Positions 60,052-64,000 of a stretch of 64,000 bases of DNA are shown here, in pieces. A program made the position numbers and the translations under genes. The stretch lies in assembly GCA_964466035.1 (NCBI GenBank), contig CAYXLR010000008.1, positions 1 to 64,000 on the forward strand. The letters run 5' to 3'. The DNA is from JANQEA01 sp964466035 (lineage in GTDB: Bacteria > Bipolaricaulota > Bipolaricaulia > UBA7950 > UBA9294). Below the pieces are notes generated by a model, which was given only the letters and a program-made list of their open reading frames with translations, ran no database searches and was not told the DNA's origin. How positions within the stretch are numbered: the first letter of the stretch is position 1; each line of letters opens with the position of its first letter.

Positions 60052-61032
60052 CTACGGCAGGTAGCGGAGCGGGTCGATCGGGAACTCGCCGTTTCGGATC
60101 TCGAAGTGGAGGTGCGGGCCGGAGGAGATTCCGGTGTTTCCGGAGAGGGCGATTTCCTGGCCCATCTCGACGTAGCGGCCGGGGGAGACGATCGCGCTCG
60201 CCAGATGGCCGTACATCGTGAAGTAGCCGTCGGCGTGCTCCAGGATGAGCACGTTCCCGTAGCCGGGCTGCTCGCCGTAGAAGTAGACCTCGCCGCCGGC
60301 CGCGGCGTGCACGACCGCCCCCTCCGGGACGTCGAGGTCGATCCCGTCGTGATGATGCCGGTTCCCGAGCACCGGGTGGACGCGCCAGCCGAACGTGGAC
60401 ACGACCTCGCCCTCGAGCGGCCAGATGAACCGGGAAGGCACGCCGTTCGACAGGCGGACGACGTCGTCCCAGAACGTCGTCGTCACGCCCGGGATCAGGA
60501 TCCGGTCCCCGGCGAAGATCGTCGAGGACGCGGTCAACCCGTTCGCGGAGGTCAGCGTCTCGACCGGAACGGCGTACGTCAGCGAGATGTCGGTCAACGT
60601 CTGGCCGCGCTGAATCGTGTGCACGACCCCCTCCCGCGAGGCGTAGAGGACCCGGCCGGGCTGGAGCTGACCGCCGCCGAACAGCCGGTTGCTCGCGAGG
60701 AGGTTCGACGCGGAGACGCCGAGCTCGGCCGCGATGCCGTTCACGGTCTCTCCGTCCGAGACGGTGTGGCGGAGGATCGCGTCCTCGATCGCCGGAAGCG
60801 GAGCCGCCGTGTCTTCTTCGGTCGCGATCGGGAAGACGTCGAGCGGCACTTCGTCGGTCGCACCGTCCTCCCGGACGGTCGCGTCGTCGATGACGGTCAG
60901 CGGCTCGTTCCCTCCAGAGCGCGTGAGAACGATCGGCAGCACGATGATCGCGACGAGGAACAGCACGGCGAGGACGACGCGATCCCTCCGGATCGGTTTC
61001 TTCGTACGATAGCGATCGCCGTAGCTAATCAC
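60052..61032 (-). CDS. LysM-containing M23 metallopeptidase
   Basis: A 326-residue protein with N-terminal TM (about 20-38), an acidic linker, two LysM-like repeats ('HTVSDGETVNGIAAELGVSA', 'HTIQRGQTLTDISLTYAVPV') and a C-terminal LytM/M23 domain with 'HHHDGIDLDVPEG' and 'GPHLHFEIRNG'. All zinc ligands are present. It probably cuts peptidoglycan or acts as an amidase activator. GTG 61032 overlaps the rho stop by 8 nt. Confidence 0.92.
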   Translation of the reverse strand: MISYGDRYRTKKPIRRDRVVLAVLFLVAIIVLPIVLTRSGGNEPLTVIDDATVREDGATDEVPLDVFPIATEEDTAAPLPAIEDAILRHTVSDGETVNGIAAELGVSASNLLASNRLFGGGQLQPGRVLYASREGVVHTIQRGQTLTDISLTYAVPVETLTSANGLTASSTIFAGDRILIPGVTTTFWDDVVRLSNGVPSRFIWPLEGEVVSTFGWRVHPVLGNRHHHDGIDLDVPEGAVVHAAAGGEVYFYGEQPGYGNVLILEHADGYFTMYGHLASAIVSPGRYVEMGQEIALSGNTGISSGPHLHFEIRNGEFPIDPLRYLP

Positions 61033-62278
61033 TGCTCATCAACTCAAGGAACTGGTCGTTGTCCTTGGTCGCCTCCATCTTTCCCTTGATGAACTCCATC
61101 GCCGCCTGTGGATCGTTCAACTGTGCCATCATCTTACGGAGGATCCACACCCTGTTCAATTCCTTCTCGCCGAGGAGAAGCTCCTCCTTCCGCGTCGCGC
61201 TCTGCTCGACGTCGATCGCCGGGAAGATCCGCTTGTTCGACATGTTCCGATCGAGGATCAGCTGCATGTTTCCGGTCCCCTTGAACTCCTCGAACACGAC
61301 CTGATCGAGCTTGCTTCCGGTGTCGATCAGTGCCGTCGCGATGATCGTCAGGCTTCCGCCGTTCTCGATGTTCCGCGCCGCGCCGAAGAACTCCTTCGGC
61401 TTGTACAGCGCCGACGGGTCCATGCCGCCCGACAGGAGCTTCCCGGACGCCGGGATCGACAGGTTGTACGCCCGCGCGAGTCGGGTCACCGAGTCCATCA
61501 GGACGACGACGTCCTTCCCGAGCTCGACGAGACGCTTGGCGCGGTCGGTCACGAGCTCGGCGATCCGCGTGTGGTGTCGCGGCTCCTGATCGAACGTCGC
61601 CGCGACGATCTCCCCGCTCGGAACCGACCGTTGGAAATCGGTGACCTCCTCCGGCCGCTCGTCGACGAGAAGGACGAACAGCTTCACGCCGGGGTAGTTG
61701 GCGTTGATCCCGTTGGCGATCTGCTTCAACAGCGTCGTTTTCCCCGCCATCGGCGGCGACACGATCAGGCCGCGCTGCCCCTTCCCGATCGGGCAGAACA
61801 GGTCGATGATCCGCGTCGAGATCTCCTCCGGGTCGTGCTCCAAACGGTACATCTCGTCCGGATGAAGCGGGATCAGGTCCTTGAACTGCACCCGCCGGCG
61901 CGACTCGTCCGGATCGATCCCGTTCACGTTCTCCGCCTTCTGCAGCGCGAAATAGCGCTCTTCGTTCTTCGGCGCTCGGATCATCCCGGTGATCAGGTCG
62001 CCGTCACGGAGCGCGAAGCGCTTGATCTGCGAGGGCGACACGTAGACGTCGGTCCGGCCAGGCAGGCAGCTATCGCCGCGCAGGAATCCGTACCCGTCCG
62101 GGTGCAACTCGAGGATTCCGTCCGTGAAGTGGAGCTCGTGCACCCTCGCCAGATGCGTCATCACCAGGCGGAGGAGATCGTCCTTCCCGGACTGCCTGTT
62201 GTTCCTCAGCTCGAGCCGTTCAGCGACCTCGAACAGCTCGTCGATCGTTCTCTCACGCAGTTCGCGTACTTCCATCAT
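61025..62278 (-). CDS. rho: Transcription termination factor Rho
   Basis: A 417-residue Rho without the large N-terminal insertion seen in some high-G+C bacteria. The RNA-binding domain has 'GFLRGDSCLPGRTDVYVSPS'. The ATPase has 'GKGQRGLIVSPPMAGKTT' (Met where E. coli has Lys in PPKAGKT) and 'DSVTRLARAYN', with R-loop 'LSGGMDPSALYKPKEFFGAA'. ATG 62278 has GAGGTGA five bases upstream; a GTG nine bases earlier is less likely. Confidence 0.96.
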   Translation of the reverse strand: MMEVRELRERTIDELFEVAERLELRNNRQSGKDDLLRLVMTHLARVHELHFTDGILELHPDGYGFLRGDSCLPGRTDVYVSPSQIKRFALRDGDLITGMIRAPKNEERYFALQKAENVNGIDPDESRRRVQFKDLIPLHPDEMYRLEHDPEEISTRIIDLFCPIGKGQRGLIVSPPMAGKTTLLKQIANGINANYPGVKLFVLLVDERPEEVTDFQRSVPSGEIVAATFDQEPRHHTRIAELVTDRAKRLVELGKDVVVLMDSVTRLARAYNLSIPASGKLLSGGMDPSALYKPKEFFGAARNIENGGSLTIIATALIDTGSKLDQVVFEEFKGTGNMQLILDRNMSNKRIFPAIDVEQSATRKEELLLGEKELNRVWILRKMMAQLNDPQAAMEFIKGKMEATKDNDQFLELMSSD

Positions 62279-62288
62279 CGAAATCACC

Positions 62289-63287
62289 TCAGAACTGGAT
62301 GCCCCTGAAGACGATCAGCGCGGTGGCACCGAAGTAGAAAAGCAGCAGGGCGGCCGAACCGACCCCGATTCCCAGAACGCGCCGCCGGGAGCGCGCCCCC
62401 AGCGACACCATCGCGACGACGGTCAGGACGACGCCGCAGACCGCGACGACCACCTGATCCGCCTCCCCGCCGTTCAAGCCCGCGTAGATCGAGCCCCGCC
62501 GGAACGCCGCGTCGGCGAAGAAGAGGGTCAGGATGTTGAACATGTTCGAACCGAAAAGGTTGCCGACGATCATGTCGTACGCCCCGATCCGCAACGCCCC
62601 GATCGACGTCGCCAGCTCGGGGAGCGACGTCACGATCGCCACGAGGATCGCGCCCATGAACGAGGCCGACAGGCCGGACGTCAGCGAGATCTCCTTGCTC
62701 GCGCGGATCAGGAAGATCCCCGAGACGACGATCACCGCAGCACAGATCAGGAAGCCGACGATCGCGACCTTGAGCGAGATCCCCTCCCATTGAGCCTCCT
62801 CCTCGACCGTCTCGTGGCGCTCCGCGTGAAAGAGGAGGAAGACGCCGGCGACGTAGCCGACGAGGATCAGCCAGCTCACCGGGCTGATCCCGAGGAAGGT
62901 CGCCCGCGGCGCCAGGACGATCCCGAGCACGCCGAACAGCGTCAAGAGCACGGCCATCCCGCCGCTCAGCGTGTGATACCCGCGCGCCTTGAGGAGGAAC
63001 GGCCCCCGCCCGAGGAGGAGGACGTCCATCACGGCGATGATCACGACGTTGAACAGGTTGCTCCCGAACGCGTTGCCCAGCGCGATGTTCGGCACGTCGA
63101 AGCTCGCGCCGGAGATCGTCGTGGTCAGCTCCGGGATCGACGTCAGCGTCGCGAGGAAGAGGAGCCCGATCCAGCCCTGCCCGATCCCCGTCCTCCTCCC
63201 GATCGCTTCCCCGTACGGAGCGAGGCGGATCCCCGCGAAGACGATCCCCAACGCGGACAGAACGAACGTCACCCAATGGAGGATCAT
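62289..63287 (-). CDS. CaCA-family sodium/calcium antiporter
   Basis: A 332-residue protein with about 10-11 TM helices and the two inverted alpha repeats of the family. Repeat 1 is 'FLATLTSIPELTTTISGASF' with 'GNAFGSNLFN', and repeat 2 is 'ILVAIVTSLPELATSIGALR' with 'GNLFGSNMFN'. It exchanges Ca2+ for Na+ or H+. It is 10 nt from rho. A short inverted repeat GGATTG-N7-CAATCC (63314-63332) lies upstream. Confidence 0.9.
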   Translation of the reverse strand: MILHWVTFVLSALGIVFAGIRLAPYGEAIGRRTGIGQGWIGLLFLATLTSIPELTTTISGASFDVPNIALGNAFGSNLFNVVIIAVMDVLLLGRGPFLLKARGYHTLSGGMAVLLTLFGVLGIVLAPRATFLGISPVSWLILVGYVAGVFLLFHAERHETVEEEAQWEGISLKVAIVGFLICAAVIVVSGIFLIRASKEISLTSGLSASFMGAILVAIVTSLPELATSIGALRIGAYDMIVGNLFGSNMFNILTLFFADAAFRRGSIYAGLNGGEADQVVVAVCGVVLTVVAMVSLGARSRRRVLGIGVGSAALLLFYFGATALIVFRGIQF

Positions 63288-63360
63288 CCGAACGTCTCAC
63301 CCCTGCGCACGTTGGATTGGTTCATACAATCCTTCCACGGTCCGCGGGACAGGAGGTCAA

Positions 63361-63378
63361 GCGCCGCGCCTGCGGCGC
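63361..63378 (-). terminator. GC-rich hairpin after glycosyltransferase gene
   Basis: GCGCCGC (63361-63367) pairs with GCGGCGC (63372-63378), 4-nt loop. On the minus strand it lies 57 nt after the glycosyltransferase stop and has no long T-run. Confidence 0.4.
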
Positions 63379-63434
63379 GAAAGCGAACCGCGTGGTCCTG
63401 ATCTACTCGAGCCCGCGGGCGGTCCCCGCGACGG

Positions 63435-64000
63435 CTAAAGCTTCTTGAACAGCCACTTCACCATGTCCCCGTACATCTTCAGACGGTCGAGGATTCCCCT
63501 GGCAAGACCGCGCTTCTCTTCCTTCAGGATGTGCGTCACCCCTTCGAGCTTGACGTATTCCTTGCGCCATCCCTCTTTCGACGCGAGCCGCGAGAGCGCG
63601 ATCTCGATCCCGTAGTTCATCTCTGCCACATTCTCTTGCGCCCGCTCCCACAGCCTTCGGGTCAGGACCCGCTGACCGGAGGCGTACGGGTTGATCTTCT
63701 GGGCGAAGTCCGTGTTCTTCCGTCCGTCGGCGAACACGCCCACGACCATGTCCAGCCCCTCTTCGCGGTACGCTCGAACCATCCGATCGACGTGCTCCGT
63801 CGTCAACCCAACGAGGTCCGCGTCGAGGAACAGGAGCGTATCGTTCCTCGCTTCGGAGACACCGACGGCGAGCGCCGCTGCCTTGCCCCGATTTTCGGGA
63901 AGAGTCACGACCCGGACCGGGAAACCCTTCGCTTCCTCCGCCGTTCCGTCCTCCGACCCGTCGTCGACCACGATCACCTCATCGATGAACGTGCTCGCGA
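63435..64000 (-). CDS. Family 2 glycosyltransferase (start beyond window)
   Basis: The frame is open to the window edge, so the N-terminus is missing. The visible part has the GT2 hallmarks 'EVIVVDDGSEDGTAEEAKGF', 'LPENRGKAAALAVGV' and the D-x-D ('LLFLDADLVGLTTEH'). Its C-terminus ends in a basic amphipathic helix 'RLKMYGDMVKWLFKKL', perhaps membrane-associated, as in DPM1-like or mannosyl/glucosyl transferases. A GTG at 63977 is not the true start, since 'TFIDE' continues upstream. Confidence 0.85.
   Translation of the reverse strand, partial: ASTFIDEVIVVDDGSEDGTAEEAKGFPVRVVTLPENRGKAAALAVGVSEARNDTLLFLDADLVGLTTEHVDRMVRAYREEGLDMVVGVFADGRKNTDFAQKINPYASGQRVLTRRLWERAQENVAEMNYGIEIALSRLASKEGWRKEYVKLEGVTHILKEEKRGLARGILDRLKMYGDMVKWLFKKL

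Noticed and set aside
1..64000. CRISPR array, prophage or insertion sequence
   Set aside because: No regularly spaced repeats, phage structural genes or transposase were seen; the only clear mobile signature is the tRNA-Ser cassette.

Overview
The window is 64 kb of a bacterial chromosome, probably a metagenome-assembled scaffold: it contains three blocks of exactly 100 N. It is G+C-rich, densely packed and uses the standard code, with ATG, GTG, TTG and perhaps CTG starts. Good -35/-10 promoters of the TTGACA/TATAAT type are visible. The gene set is unusual. It combines Firmicute-like clusters (EF-P/Asp23/AmaP/NusB, a full-length Alu-type SRP RNA, the bacillithiol genes bshC-bshB-bshA) with genes better known from archaea (Pus10, Lhr, a DRG/OBG-like TGS GTPase) and large secreted PKD/CARDB/DUF4384/PEGA proteins. 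An uncultured phylum such as Bipolaricaulota (Acetothermia/OP1) is my best guess, but it is not proven by the sequence.

Layout, left to right. 1-4.7 kb: a TetR regulator and a LolCDE/MacB-like exporter with an embedded LolA-like protein. 4.7-5.1 kb: a cluster of REP-like inverted repeats. 5.1-8.4 kb (minus): efp, two Asp23 proteins, AmaP, DUF2273, nusB and a PHP phosphoesterase. 8.5-11.3 kb: RlpA, a DUF2227 protein, then groES-groEL behind a sigma-A promoter and a CIRCE-like operator. 11.3-13.1 kb: a patatin and a lamin-tail lipoprotein. 13.2-19.5 kb: an MBL hydrolase, a methyltransferase, bshC, bshB, bshA and an M1 peptidase in one operon. 19.5-25.9 kb: secreted proteins (a propeptide-like protein, a 1406-residue subtilase and an apparently inactive metallophosphoesterase). 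25.9-30.2 kb: tRNA-Pro, an ECF sigma/anti-sigma operon, a TlpA-like protein, a small RHH-like protein and an RseB/LolA-like protein. 30.2-39.8 kb: ligA-rlmN facing an lhr-pus10-sigma operon. 39.8-41.6 kb: a c-di-GMP-type (GEMM-I) riboswitch in front of an ArsB/NhaD-like transporter. 41.6-48.9 kb: a helicase-loader pair, a TGS GTPase, an ATP-cone/uridine-kinase fusion, a deoxynucleoside kinase, and a radical SAM/DUF4392 pair.

48.9-51.7 kb is the most clearly accessory region. SRP RNA and tRNA-Ser(GGA) are followed by about 2.4 kb of lower-G+C DNA with three orphan genes: a two-TM protein, a HEPN-like protein with an R-x4-H motif, and a zinc-ribbon/TPR-like protein. This segment ends in a second, exact 82-bp copy of most of the tRNA together with a second tRNA promoter. 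It looks like a small tRNA-anchored cassette without its own integrase and may be an undescribed defence or toxin cassette.

52-64 kb is housekeeping: a CPA2 antiporter, an acyl-CoA synthetase, a MobB-like protein, HolB, RicT/PSP1, and a minus-strand run of glycosyltransferase, CaCA antiporter, rho, a LysM-M23 protein, murA and hflX.
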